Shown: positions 1-7,518 of the stretch, in pieces
Layout: every line of letters begins with the position of its first letter
How positions within the stretch are numbered: the stretch's first letter is position 1
Source of the DNA: an uncultured Rhodanobacteraceae bacterium
GTDB lineage: Bacteria; Pseudomonadota; Gammaproteobacteria; Xanthomonadales; Rhodanobacteraceae
Assembly (NCBI GenBank): GCA_913053815.1
Contig: CAJXGK010000026.1
Coordinates: 1 to 11,890, forward strand
Length of the DNA stretch: 11,890 nt
Direction: 5' to 3'
Made by a program: the position numbers and the translations under genes
The notes under the pieces: generated by a model
Database searches by the model: none
Told to the model about the DNA's origin: nothing
Seen by the model: only the letters and a program-made list of their open reading frames with translations

Positions 1-834
1 CGGGGGGGGCCATTTATTGCGATGAGTTGTGCGGCGATTCCCGAATCGTTGGCGGAAAGCGAACTGTTCGGTTACCAATCTGGTGCGTTCACGGGTGCTC
101 GCACCGGCGGAATGCGTGGCAAGATCCTGGCTTCCGACAAGGGCACACTGTTTCTCGATGAGATTGGGGATATGCCCCTAGCCCTTCAGGCCCGCCTGTT
201 ACAGGTGCTGGAGGAAAAGAAGGTCACGCCGCTTGGAAGCACCACGGAGCTTCCGGTGGATCTACATATTGTCAGCGCCAGTAACCGAGATCTGCTGGAA
301 TTGGTCGGCAAGGGTGAGTTTCGCCAGGACCTCTATTATCGGCTTAATGGAATCACGCTTACCTTACCGCCATTACGGGAACGCCATGACCGTGAAGAGC
401 TTGTCATGGCCATTGTGAATGCTGAAATGAGTGATGCTCCGGTCGGGATCGAGCCGGAAGCTTTGCGCTGTCTGGTTGACTATTCATGGCCTGGCAATAT
501 CCGGGAGTTGAGTAATGTGGTTCGTACCGCACTTGCACTTTCCCGGGATGCCATATTGCATTGGGAGCAGTTACCGCCACATATCCATGATCCGCAGACG
601 CCATCGACCGGAACGCCACCTGCATGGGCAGGCCCCCCGACGGTAGATGGTGATATCCAAGGCGATTCAAAGTGGGGGCGCAATGTGGACGATCGTGAAC
701 GCTTACTCATGCAACTTGAGCGTCACCGTTGGAACATCACCCTGACTGCCCGGGATCTGGGCATCAGTCGGAACACCCTGTACCGGCGCATGAAGCGCTG
801 CGAGATCCCGACGATCATGGCCGGCAAGCACTGA
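1..834 (+). CDS. Sigma-54-dependent transcriptional regulator, AcoR/NtrC type, C-terminal part (5' truncated by the window)
   Basis: The frame is open from base 1 and ends at TGA 832-834, giving 277 residues; the true start and the Walker A loop lie upstream. Visible residues: the sigma-54 contact loop GAFTGA (28-33), Walker B GTLFLDE (48-54), arginine-finger segment FRQDLYYRL (107-115), PPLRER (about 123-128) and the sensor II motif WPGNIREL (163-170). A proline-rich linker of about 45 residues follows, then a Fis-type helix-turn-helix (about 230-267) with the core [19 protein letters not shown]. Proteins of this class bind upstream dyads and use ATP to open sigma-54 promoters. AcoR-like members usually carry an N-terminal GAF domain, which cannot be seen here. 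The gene converges on the dehydrogenase operon, whose upstream region holds a sigma-54 promoter, so that operon is the likely target (inference). Family assignment is very secure; the AcoR subclass and effector are not. Confidence 0.95.
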   Translation, partial: RGGPFIAMSCAAIPESLAESELFGYQSGAFTGARTGGMRGKILASDKGTLFLDEIGDMPLALQARLLQVLEEKKVTPLGSTTELPVDLHIVSASNRDLLELVGKGEFRQDLYYRLNGITLTLPPLRERHDREELVMAIVNAEMSDAPVGIEPEALRCLVDYSWPGNIRELSNVVRTALALSRDAILHWEQLPPHIHDPQTPSTGTPPAWAGPPTVDGDIQGDSKWGRNVDDRERLLMQLERHRWNITLTARDLGISRNTLYRRMKRCEIPTIMAGKH

Positions 835-1173
835 GCCGTTGGGGGCATGGCTGGGCACGGATTGGGTGAGGCCGGATCGTCTAGCGTTGGGCCCCTGTTG
901 AGGCGTCGGGGGCGTCCCCTTTACGCGTCACGAGTCCGCTGGCAGAAACCGTATCGACATGCCGGGGTCCCTGGGCTTGCTAAGCCGGTTTGGAGTCCGG
1001 TTTGCCCCAGACCGCGGTGCCCAGCGAGGCGTCAGGAGGTCTGGCCCGCCGGGTCGTGGCCTAGGCCGGGGTATCAGGGTGTTGGTGCCGTCATCATGGC
1101 ACCGGGGTATCAGTGGGGAGGGGGTAGAGCACGCCGACCCGGCCTCATAGTAGGGGTTTCGGGTGGGGAGGCC
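835..1173. other. Convergent intergenic region, GC-rich, no supported gene
   Basis: This 339-bp gap separates the stop of the regulator from the stop of the AhpD-like gene. I see no convincing gene. It holds a 6-bp perfect inverted repeat GGTGCC/GGCACC (1084-1089 and 1098-1103, 8-nt loop), which could form a hairpin in either transcript but is not followed by a T-run. It also holds a 12-bp direct repeat, CCGGGGTATCAG, at 1066-1077 and 1102-1113. A weaker GGGG/CCCC hairpin followed by TTT lies near 909-922 and might serve the regulator transcript. Termination of both converging transcripts is expected here, but no canonical intrinsic terminator is visible. Confidence 0.6.
1066..1113. repeat. 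12-bp direct repeat flanking a GGTGCC/GGCACC hairpin
   Basis: CCGGGGTATCAG occurs at 1066-1077 and again at 1102-1113, a 36-bp period. The inverted repeat 1084-1103 lies between the copies and touches the second. The arrangement could be a small duplicated element or an RNA 3'-end structure; its function is unknown. Confidence 0.5.
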
Positions 1174-1476
1174 TCAATCGAAACAGTGGGTACCGTGGGT
1201 GACGGCGGCCCCGGCGCGCAACGCGGCGGCCACCATCACCGCTTCGGCGATTTCCGCATCGGAGCATCCGGCTTTGCGAGCCCCGTCTACATGGATGTGA
1301 AGGCAATACGGGCATTGCGTCGTGTGGGCCACGGCCAAGGCAATGAGTTCTTTGGTTTTTACCGCCAGTGCGCCGGGGGCCATGGCCGCGGCATCAAAGG
1401 CGGTAAAAGCCGCCATCGCCGTCGGTGCATGTTGGCCCAGTGTTTTCAGGTGTTTGAGGTTGTCGAGGGTGTACAT
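1174..1476 (-). CDS. AhpD-like / carboxymuconolactone decarboxylase family protein with CxxC motif
   Basis: This 100-residue protein of the AhpD/CMD fold is usually a small all-helical oligomer. The diagnostic stretch is E43, then 11 residues, C55-P-Y-C58, then H62. That is the Glu, CxxC and His spacing of the AhpD redox site, although the His that precedes the second Cys in AhpD is Tyr57 here. The start at 1476 is preferred because AAGGAG sits 7 nt upstream; the open frame runs back to 1521 but those residues are low-complexity and overlap the preceding gene. No signal peptide is seen, so the protein should be cytoplasmic. It is the last gene of the operon, 31 bp after the LutH-like receptor. 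A role in peroxide or thiol redox defence is the general family expectation; its role beside a periplasmic dehydrogenase is unknown. It could also be a non-enzymatic CMD-fold protein. Confidence 0.85.
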   Translation of the reverse strand: MYTLDNLKHLKTLGQHAPTAMAAFTAFDAAAMAPGALAVKTKELIALAVAHTTQCPYCLHIHVDGARKAGCSDAEIAEAVMVAAALRAGAAVTHGTHCFD

Positions 1477-1507
1477 CAAGGGTCTCCTTGGGTAGGGGGG
1501 GAAAGGG

Positions 1508-3784
1508 TCACAGCCAGGCATAGCTGACGCCCAGCCAGAGGCCTCGAGGGGCGCCGGGAGCGACGAACTGGGTATTGCTCCAGGCTGTCGGGTTGGGGTT
1601 GAAGCCCCTGTTGGGAGCGGTGAATTCGTTCACTCCCAGCTGTCCGAAATCCGTATAGACTCGGTTGAACAGATTGTGGATAGACAGATTCAGATGCCAG
1701 TGTGACCCCAGTTGGTAGCGTACGCCGAGGTTGACCACGGCATAACCCGGTACCTGGCCGTGGCGGTCTTGATTGTTGGCGTCGCCCTGGGCATAGCGTG
1801 CGCTGTAGGCTAATAAACTGGCGTGCATCCACAGGTGTCGGGTGAACTGGATTTGGCCGAGCAACTTGATATTCCATTCGGGGATGTTGGGCAGGTGGTC
1901 GCCGGCATGCACCTGGATGTTGCCATGGGCTCCGGCCGAGGAATTGCTCGGGCTGAGTTCCAGAAAGGTGGATTGATAGGTGGCCAGAGTGTGGCTGAGT
2001 GAGAGTGTCCCTAGCCAGCGCCCGCGGCCGGCATGCAGATCCAGCGTGAAGGTACGGAATTGTTCTTGGGGGATATTGGTGAAAAAGCCTTGGGTCATGT
2101 TTGCCAGGCTGATGTACTGGATGGCGTGCCGCAATCGAGTGCGGGTGTACTCGGCATGCACCCGCAGCCAGCCCATGTGCCACACCCCGCCCGTCTGCAC
2201 GGTACGAGCGATGACCGGGTGCAAATTGGGATCGGCGACCAGCGCATTGGGCAAGGTACAGGGGGCATTGGGGCTGGCACAGGTCAGCTCCACCGGCATG
2301 GGTACGCGCAGGCCGGCGGCGTAACGAAGATAATATGAGGTTCGGGGTGAAGGATGCAGATCCAGCCCCATGCTGGGGACAAAGCGGAGATAGTTATGGC
2401 GGCCGCCGAGCGCGCCGCCGAGGCGATCAGTCATGTTGATGTGCGTGCGCTGGTAGCGGCCGCCGGCCGTCAGATCCAGCCACGGGGTGGGGCTAAGGCG
2501 ATCGGTGAAGTAGATTCCGCGGTAGCGATTCAGGACCCGCAGATTGGCCGGAGCTTGGTTAAAAGGTCCGATGCCTAGCGTATAGCGTTGGGGCGTAAAG
2601 GTGGCGGCCTGCTGGATTTGCGTGTAGTCGATGCGATCATAATCTACGCTCAGGCCCACACTGGCATGGTTGGGCAGGCCGAACACCACACTGTCGTGAT
2701 GCAGAGCTAGATTCAGACCGTGGCTTTGCTGGTGTAGACCGTTGAGCACATTGTTGGCCACCGGGTTGGCGAGGGTGGGGGGGCGGCCGTCGTAGTCGCC
2801 ATTGACATTGCTGTTGAAGCCGGTCTGATCGCTGTTGCGCAGATACAGCCGCACGGCGACTTGCCAGTGGGGGTTGAGAACCTGGGCATCGCCGAGATTG
2901 AAAAAATTGAGGGCGTTACGGATGATGTCGGGGGCGGTATAAATAACCCGTGGCGTATTGATCCATGCTTGCGGTAGAGTCTGGGACCCGGCCAGCTTGC
3001 TCTGTGCGAAGGTGTAGCTGAAATCGAAATGATTGCCCCCGGTTTGCCGCGTGAGCTTGCCGAACAGGTTGCGGTTTCTGCTAGCACTGAAGGGCGCGAC
3101 CCCGCGCACGTACAGGTTTTGCGCCGCCAGGAGATAACTCCACGGCCCATGGTGGGTGCCGTAGCGGGCCTGCTCGCGGGTGGTGCCGAAGCTGCCGAAC
3201 TCAACGCCCACGTGGCCTCCCGGTGCCGACCAGCCGTTCTGGGTGCGCATAATGATGGCGCCACCGAGGGTGTTGAGGCCAAACACGGGGTCGGTGATTG
3301 GCACCAGATGTAGGGAACGTAGGGCCTCAGTAGGGACGAGATCCCAGTTTACCGTGTCGCCGAAGGGTTCGTTGACCCGGACCCCATCCAGGAACACCGA
3401 CAGCCCTTGGGGGGTTCCCAACAAGGGCGAGGCGGAAAAGCCGTTGAAACGCAGGGTAGGCTGGAGAGGGTTACCCTGCTCATGGGTCAGCGTGATCCCC
3501 GGGAGATGCTCGGCGAGCAGGTCAGGGAAGTCGGTGGCGGACTGCTGTTCCAGGACCTGCGCGGTGATCCCATACGCGTGGGGGGGCGGGCGGCGAAAGC
3601 CTTCGATACTGGTGGCCATGACGTGCACCGTGGGCAATCGCTGGAGCGGCGCGGCCACGGTCGATGCCACGGCGGGTCCCGGAGTGCTCAGAGAGGCGAC
3701 ATCCTGGGCATAAGCGGGGGCCTGCCAGAGCAGGATCAAGCAGGCCGCCGACCCCAGGCGGCCCCATACCCGGGCCGGGCTCAT
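1508..3784 (-). CDS. TonB-dependent outer-membrane receptor, LutH-like (candidate lanthanide-chelate importer)
   Basis: A 758-residue receptor. Residues 1 to about 26 form a signal peptide ending AYA. The plug domain follows (about 50-180), with RFNGFSASP (112-120), GTPQGLSV (123-130), a DGVRVNEPFGD segment (133-143) and VFGLNTLGGA (167-176). A 22-strand barrel makes up the rest. The GTPQGLSV and NEPFGD plug signatures recall the subfamily that includes LutH, the methylotroph receptor for lanthanide uptake; this is from memory and was not aligned. The start at 3784 is chosen because its ATG overlaps the stop of the preceding gene (ATGA). Upstream in-frame ATGs to 3937 would lie inside that gene and add no signal peptide. 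There is no good Shine-Dalgarno, so translation is probably coupled. Receptor function is certain; lanthanide specificity is inferred from the plug and from the neighbouring lanthanide-type dehydrogenase. Confidence 0.93.
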   Translation of the reverse strand: MSPARVWGRLGSAACLILLWQAPAYAQDVASLSTPGPAVASTVAAPLQRLPTVHVMATSIEGFRRPPPHAYGITAQVLEQQSATDFPDLLAEHLPGITLTHEQGNPLQPTLRFNGFSASPLLGTPQGLSVFLDGVRVNEPFGDTVNWDLVPTEALRSLHLVPITDPVFGLNTLGGAIIMRTQNGWSAPGGHVGVEFGSFGTTREQARYGTHHGPWSYLLAAQNLYVRGVAPFSASRNRNLFGKLTRQTGGNHFDFSYTFAQSKLAGSQTLPQAWINTPRVIYTAPDIIRNALNFFNLGDAQVLNPHWQVAVRLYLRNSDQTGFNSNVNGDYDGRPPTLANPVANNVLNGLHQQSHGLNLALHHDSVVFGLPNHASVGLSVDYDRIDYTQIQQAATFTPQRYTLGIGPFNQAPANLRVLNRYRGIYFTDRLSPTPWLDLTAGGRYQRTHINMTDRLGGALGGRHNYLRFVPSMGLDLHPSPRTSYYLRYAAGLRVPMPVELTCASPNAPCTLPNALVADPNLHPVIARTVQTGGVWHMGWLRVHAEYTRTRLRHAIQYISLANMTQGFFTNIPQEQFRTFTLDLHAGRGRWLGTLSLSHTLATYQSTFLELSPSNSSAGAHGNIQVHAGDHLPNIPEWNIKLLGQIQFTRHLWMHASLLAYSARYAQGDANNQDRHGQVPGYAVVNLGVRYQLGSHWHLNLSIHNLFNRVYTDFGQLGVNEFTAPNRGFNPNPTAWSNTQFVAPGAPRGLWLGVSYAWL

Positions 3785-5928
3785 GGAGAAAATGCCCGGG
3801 TAATCTGCACGCCCACCATCGCGTTGCGCCCCGGCGCGGCTTCGAAATAGCGCCCTCGGTGGGCGGCGATGATCACTGCCCCGATGTAGTTTTGGTTCAG
3901 GAGGTTGTCCACGCGCAGAAACTCCGCAACCTGCCATAGGCCGTGGCGCTGCCGGATGCCGGCTACCCAGTTCAGCACGCCGTAACCTTGCGCGGCACTA
4001 CTGTTTTGGGAATCCACAAACACCTTACTGCGCACCAAGGTCGAGAGGGTGCTGTAAAAACCGTGCAGGACGGCGTGTTGGAGGCGCGGACGCCAGCTCA
4101 GCCCCGCATAGAACTGCTGCCGTGGGACCCCCGGCATGACGTTGCCATTGTAAGGCGCCCCCACGAAATGGACATGGATGTAGCTATAGGCCAAGTGCGC
4201 ACTGAAATGTCCGGGTAGCGCCACCTCCATGCTCATATCGGTGCCGTAGCGGCGGGTGCGTCCTGCATTGGTGTAAGTGGTGCGGCCCCCGTGGGAGGCA
4301 TACACCACGATCTGGTTGTCGGTATCGATGTAGAAGACGGATGCATTGATGTGCAGGATACCGAAGTGGCTGCGAAGCCCCACTTCGGCATTGCGCAAGT
4401 GCATAGGTTGCAGGGCGAAGTTCAATCCGGGTTGACCGTTCGGGCGATAGGCCAGCTGATAAAATGTGGGGGTCACGAAGCCATGACCGTAGTCGGCATA
4501 AATCCGGGTCTGGCCACCGACTCGGTACAGAAGACCCAGCACGGGGTCGGTACTGGCGTAACGAGCCCGCCCCCCGGTGCCAGCGCCGAACAGGGCATCG
4601 GCGGCGTTGGTGGAGTTGAAATTGACCTGATCATGGCGTATTCCGCCGCTGACCGACAGGCGGGGAGTGAGGTCCAGGTGACCTTCCATGTACTGGGCAA
4701 AATTATCCACGGTATTGAACTGATCATTACGCAACGTGCCGCGTAGGCCGAACTCATTGACAAAACCCTTGCGGTGTTCGTTCTCACGCGCGTAATCTAA
4801 TCCCGTAGCCAGGGTGTAGGAGTGGGCGGCCACCAAACCACGGTGGGTGAATTCGGTAGTGATGCCGTTGAAATGGTCGAGTAAATCGATCACCCCACCG
4901 GCTGAGAAACCGAAATGACCGGTAAAGGGCAGGTACTGCACAATGTGCCGGGTCCCGGTATAGGAACTCATGCGCAGACTATTGCCGGCATCAAAGCGGT
5001 GGTTCCAAACCAGTCCGGCTTGACGGTTGCGCACGGTCTTGCGGGTGTTGAACTTGAGGATGACCGGGTCCACCTGCCGGGGGTTGTGCTGCAGTTCGGC
5101 CCGGGTGAGCCCGCTGGGATCGAGGGCATCCTGATTCAAGGCATTGAGGACCAGCTTGTAGGAGTTCTCCGAACTGGGATCCCAGCTCAGCACGCCGTTG
5201 AATTGTTTGCGGGTCGCCGCGCTGTGTTGGCGCCAGCCCTCTGTGTGAAAATGGGTGATCCCGGCGAGGCCGCTCCACGCCCCCCTGTGACCGCCGCCGA
5301 CCAAGGTGGTCTGCAGTTTACCGTAGCTGCCCCGCCAAGTACGCAAGGATACCTCGGGAGGGGTGGGCGCAACCCGCGTGTAAGCTTGGATAACGCCCCC
5401 GGCCGCATTGCCATACAGCGCGGCGAAGGGCCCTTCAATGACCTTGATAAGACCGATGGTGGGCAGGTTGATGACCTGCGATTGGCCCCGCCCATCGGGC
5501 ATGGTCAGGGGAATGCCGTCTAAGGTCATGTACACCCCTTGTACACCGAAAGGGGCCTCGGCTCCGAAGCCCCGAATCGATATCTGCAGGTCTTGCGCAT
5601 AGTTGTAACGGTTCTGAACCACCAATCCCGGAATCTGGCGCAAACTTTCCGAGAGATTCACCTGAGGCTTGCCCTGGGTCAGCGCCCGCCGCCCCAGCAA
5701 CATGATGGTCGATGGCAGAGCGACGGCGTCAACACCATATCGAACGCCCTTGACCGTCACGGCAGAAAGCGCCGGAACGGTCCCGGAAACGGCCGGCGTC
5801 GTATGCAAACTCTTCGGCGCTACGTGCCGTGCCTTAGCCCATGCCGGGGCCGTCAAGGCGACCAACAGACCCACGACTGTGAGGTATCTCTGCCATGGCG
5901 GCGCCGCTATGCTACTGGGTTGTTGCAT
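3781..5928 (-). CDS. pqqU: TonB-dependent receptor, PqqU/YncD family (PQQ import)
   Basis: A 715-residue outer-membrane receptor. Residues 1-31 are a signal peptide ending AWA. The plug lies at about 55-185 with SESLRQIPGLVVQNR (93-107), NYAQDLQISIRGFGA (109-123), DGIPLTMPDGRGQS (137-150) and EGPFAALYGNAAGGV (165-179). The barrel includes GGRTTYTNAGRTRRYG and, near the C terminus, RYFEAAPGRNAMVGV. These match what I recall of E. coli YncD, now called PqqU, the high-affinity outer-membrane transporter for pyrroloquinoline quinone. PQQ is the cofactor of the dehydrogenase two genes upstream, so the context fits strongly. The start has a perfect Shine-Dalgarno (AGGAGG) that overlaps the stop of the fusion gene; the stop overlaps the start of the next receptor. 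The signal peptide is homologous to that of the dehydrogenase (17 of the first 32 positions identical, no gaps). Composition is GC-rich, unlike the fusion gene just upstream. Confidence 0.92.
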   Translation of the reverse strand: MQQPSSIAAPPWQRYLTVVGLLVALTAPAWAKARHVAPKSLHTTPAVSGTVPALSAVTVKGVRYGVDAVALPSTIMLLGRRALTQGKPQVNLSESLRQIPGLVVQNRYNYAQDLQISIRGFGAEAPFGVQGVYMTLDGIPLTMPDGRGQSQVINLPTIGLIKVIEGPFAALYGNAAGGVIQAYTRVAPTPPEVSLRTWRGSYGKLQTTLVGGGHRGAWSGLAGITHFHTEGWRQHSAATRKQFNGVLSWDPSSENSYKLVLNALNQDALDPSGLTRAELQHNPRQVDPVILKFNTRKTVRNRQAGLVWNHRFDAGNSLRMSSYTGTRHIVQYLPFTGHFGFSAGGVIDLLDHFNGITTEFTHRGLVAAHSYTLATGLDYARENEHRKGFVNEFGLRGTLRNDQFNTVDNFAQYMEGHLDLTPRLSVSGGIRHDQVNFNSTNAADALFGAGTGGRARYASTDPVLGLLYRVGGQTRIYADYGHGFVTPTFYQLAYRPNGQPGLNFALQPMHLRNAEVGLRSHFGILHINASVFYIDTDNQIVVYASHGGRTTYTNAGRTRRYGTDMSMEVALPGHFSAHLAYSYIHVHFVGAPYNGNVMPGVPRQQFYAGLSWRPRLQHAVLHGFYSTLSTLVRSKVFVDSQNSSAAQGYGVLNWVAGIRQRHGLWQVAEFLRVDNLLNQNYIGAVIIAAHRGRYFEAAPGRNAMVGVQITRAFSP

Positions 5929-5940
5929 TTTCTCCTCCTA
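5929..5940 (-). promoter_or_regulatory. Shine-Dalgarno overlapping the upstream stop codon (translational coupling)
   Basis: On the minus strand the sequence is TAGGAGGAGAAA directly before ATG 5928. TAG (5940-5938) is the stop of the fusion gene and supplies the first bases of a perfect AGGAGG. Ribosomes finishing the fusion protein would be placed on the pqqU initiation site, tying expression of the cytochrome fusion and the PQQ importer together. Confidence 0.8.
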
Positions 5941-7290
5941 GAGTGAGGGAACGGTACCGGGAAAAGCAGGTACATCAGCCTTTGCAGAATCCATGGAATC
6001 AACACTAGGTAGCACACGATCTCTACAAAGGTACCAGGAGCCAGACATAACGCGGCGGGCATTCTCGCAAGCGTGCTGGTCCGTAACAAAGGAATTGAAT
6101 GGTGACGAATCGTTCATTGCATAATATGACGACAACTTTCTACCTGACGGTCTATAACCATTCATGTGTAACAAGTAAGCAAAGATTTCAGTATATTCCG
6201 GTGGCGTCAGTTGCCCAGGCTTGTTTGCAGGCATATTTGTTTTCATGTATTGAAAAATTCCAGCCTTAGTCATTGTAGAATTCAATTTCGGTGCAAATCC
6301 AGGTCCGACGAGAGTAGGGCCAACCTTTCCCTGAATATGAAGCCCATGACATTCAGAACATTCATGTCTAAATAATTTTCTACCTGCAGTAACCTGAGCT
6401 ACTGAAAAAACTGCGATGGATCCCCGCGGGATTTCATGGGGGGAGGGCTTAGGCTTATTCGGTACTATTGAACGTATAGATGAGAGGTTATGAGCCGTAA
6501 GTGTTATCGATGAAGTATGATGGTATAAATTACCAGATCTAATAAGGTTTAATTCCCAAGGTGCAGTAATAGAATGAAGTACACCAGAATTAGAAAGAAT
6601 CTGGATCGCCGAAGAGATTTTTGTCAAGATATAATGATTATTATTGTCGGCTGTAAAGCTTAATTTCCAATTTGACATTTGTGTATGGGTTTTCGATATA
6701 TAAAAATGTATTTGGGGATGAGTATGCTCATAGATAACAAGGGCTGGATACCAAGTGATGCCATATTCAGCTTTTCTAGTAATAACTGCATTAATTACAT
6801 CAGCCGTAGTATCTTCAATATCTGACTCGGCATCATTTTCTTCTATGGCAATCAGCATGGAAGGGCTCTTGTATGCGACCGCAACGAGGTCATGACTTCT
6901 ATTAGCCTTAAATACAGAATCAATACTAAATTTTACAAAATTAACTCTCAAATAGGATGGCGAGATTAATATCTTATTATTAAACTGATGAACATCACTT
7001 GATATAGGTACACCCATAAAGACATTACAAGATTTTTTCAGTAAATCCATTATTTTATATTCAGAACCTGCCTGGAGGTTCAATATGGTGTAGGGTAAAC
7101 CAATTTCCTTAAAAATAGCCCGGGCAATCTTAATATTTACTAAGTGCGTTGGACTTTGTGAGAAAGTACAAACTTTTACGGTATTTATATTAGTATTTGC
7201 ATCGGCATTTACATTATAAAATAAAAAATATAATGAAAAAATACCTATAAAAAAATAATATATTACACCTTTCATAGTATTATATCTCAT
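5938..7290 (-). CDS. Periplasmic MxaJ/XoxJ-like binding protein fused to a C-terminal c-type cytochrome
   Basis: A 450-residue exported protein with two domains. After a signal peptide (1 to about 30, ending VNADA), residues 37-250 resemble the quinoprotein-dehydrogenase-associated substrate-binding family (MxaJ/XoxJ): VKVCTFSQSP (38-47), then C88-NVFMGVPIS (88-97), with C41 and C88 a likely disulfide, then ITWYPALVIYEH (178-189). A linker leads to a cytochrome c domain (about 290-380) with C311-S-E-C314-H315, GPTLVGPGF (324-332) and the candidate axial Met353 in NMPANKPGQL. A 70-residue tail holds two further Cys (408, 422). Expected role: dock on the dehydrogenase and take electrons from PQQ. 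Fused XoxG/XoxJ proteins are known, for example cytochrome cGJ of Methylacidiphilum. The start at 7290 is supported by GAGG 8 nt upstream; Met6 lacks an RBS. The gene is the most AT-rich in the window (8 G/C of 60 in bases 7201-7260), which suggests transfer. Confidence 0.88.
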   Translation of the reverse strand: MRYNTMKGVIYYFFIGIFSLYFLFYNVNADANTNINTVKVCTFSQSPTHLVNIKIARAIFKEIGLPYTILNLQAGSEYKIMDLLKKSCNVFMGVPISSDVHQFNNKILISPSYLRVNFVKFSIDSVFKANRSHDLVAVAYKSPSMLIAIEENDAESDIEDTTADVINAVITRKAEYGITWYPALVIYEHTHPQIHFYISKTHTQMSNWKLSFTADNNNHYILTKISSAIQILSNSGVLHSITAPWELNLIRSGNLYHHTSSITLTAHNLSSIRSIVPNKPKPSPHEIPRGSIAVFSVAQVTAGRKLFRHECSECHGLHIQGKVGPTLVGPGFAPKLNSTMTKAGIFQYMKTNMPANKPGQLTPPEYTEIFAYLLHMNGYRPSGRKLSSYYAMNDSSPFNSFVTDQHACENARRVMSGSWYLCRDRVLPSVDSMDSAKADVPAFPGTVPSL

Positions 7291-7326
7291 TGATATAACC
7301 TCATAACAATAGTTGATTAGAGCTGA

Positions 7327-7350
7327 ATTATACAGTATAGCATGCTGGGG
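7327..7350 (-). promoter_or_regulatory. Possible internal sigma-70 promoter before the fusion gene
   Basis: On the minus strand a perfect -10 hexamer TATAAT lies at 7332-7327, about 37 bp before ATG 7290. The best -35 at 18 bp is GATACA, only 3 of 6 matches. Transcription would start near 7320. This would let the fusion gene and the receptors be expressed apart from the sigma-54 promoter. The match is a weak one in AT-rich DNA. Confidence 0.35.
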
Positions 7351-7459
7351 TGTATCACGTCTGAAATTAGAGGGTTACACATGGGCTCAGATCTAAGAGA
7401 GGTGGTGAAACCAAGTCGGTGCAGAGTTGTCTTCAATACTGGTCAGGTTTAGCAAAGGA

Positions 7460-7488
7460 ATGAAGGGCACCATGAAGGCACCCTTCAT
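7460..7488 (-). terminator. Strong intercistronic hairpin after the dehydrogenase gene (no U-tract)
   Basis: On the minus strand ATGAAGGGTGCC, loop TTCAT, GGTGCCCTTCAT forms a 12-bp stem (two G-U pairs) with a 5-nt loop, starting 30 nt after the dehydrogenase stop. It is not followed by a run of U, so full termination is doubtful. It more likely protects the 3' end of the porin-dehydrogenase message or reduces read-through, giving more dehydrogenase than accessory proteins. Confidence 0.5.
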
Positions 7489-7518
7489 ATTCGTTATTCT
7501 CCATGCGAACTGATAGGC

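Noticed and set aside
1477..1521. Upstream start for the AhpD-like protein
   Set aside because: The extension overlaps the receptor stop, and AAGGAG is placed 7 nt before the ATG at 1476.
847..1527. A 226-codon plus-strand open frame across the convergent gap and antisense to the AhpD-like gene
   Set aside because: Arg/Gly-rich low-complexity translation typical of GC-rich antisense frames, no family resemblance, and it overlaps a gene with clear motifs and a good ribosome binding site.
1476..2183. A 235-codon minus-strand frame overlapping the LutH-like receptor
   Set aside because: Shadow frame of the receptor gene, rich in Arg/His/Pro, with no recognisable domain.
3785..3937. 51-codon N-terminal extension of the LutH-like receptor
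   Set aside because: It would lie inside the pqqU gene and place the signal peptide internally; the ATGA overlap at 3781-3784 gives a better start.
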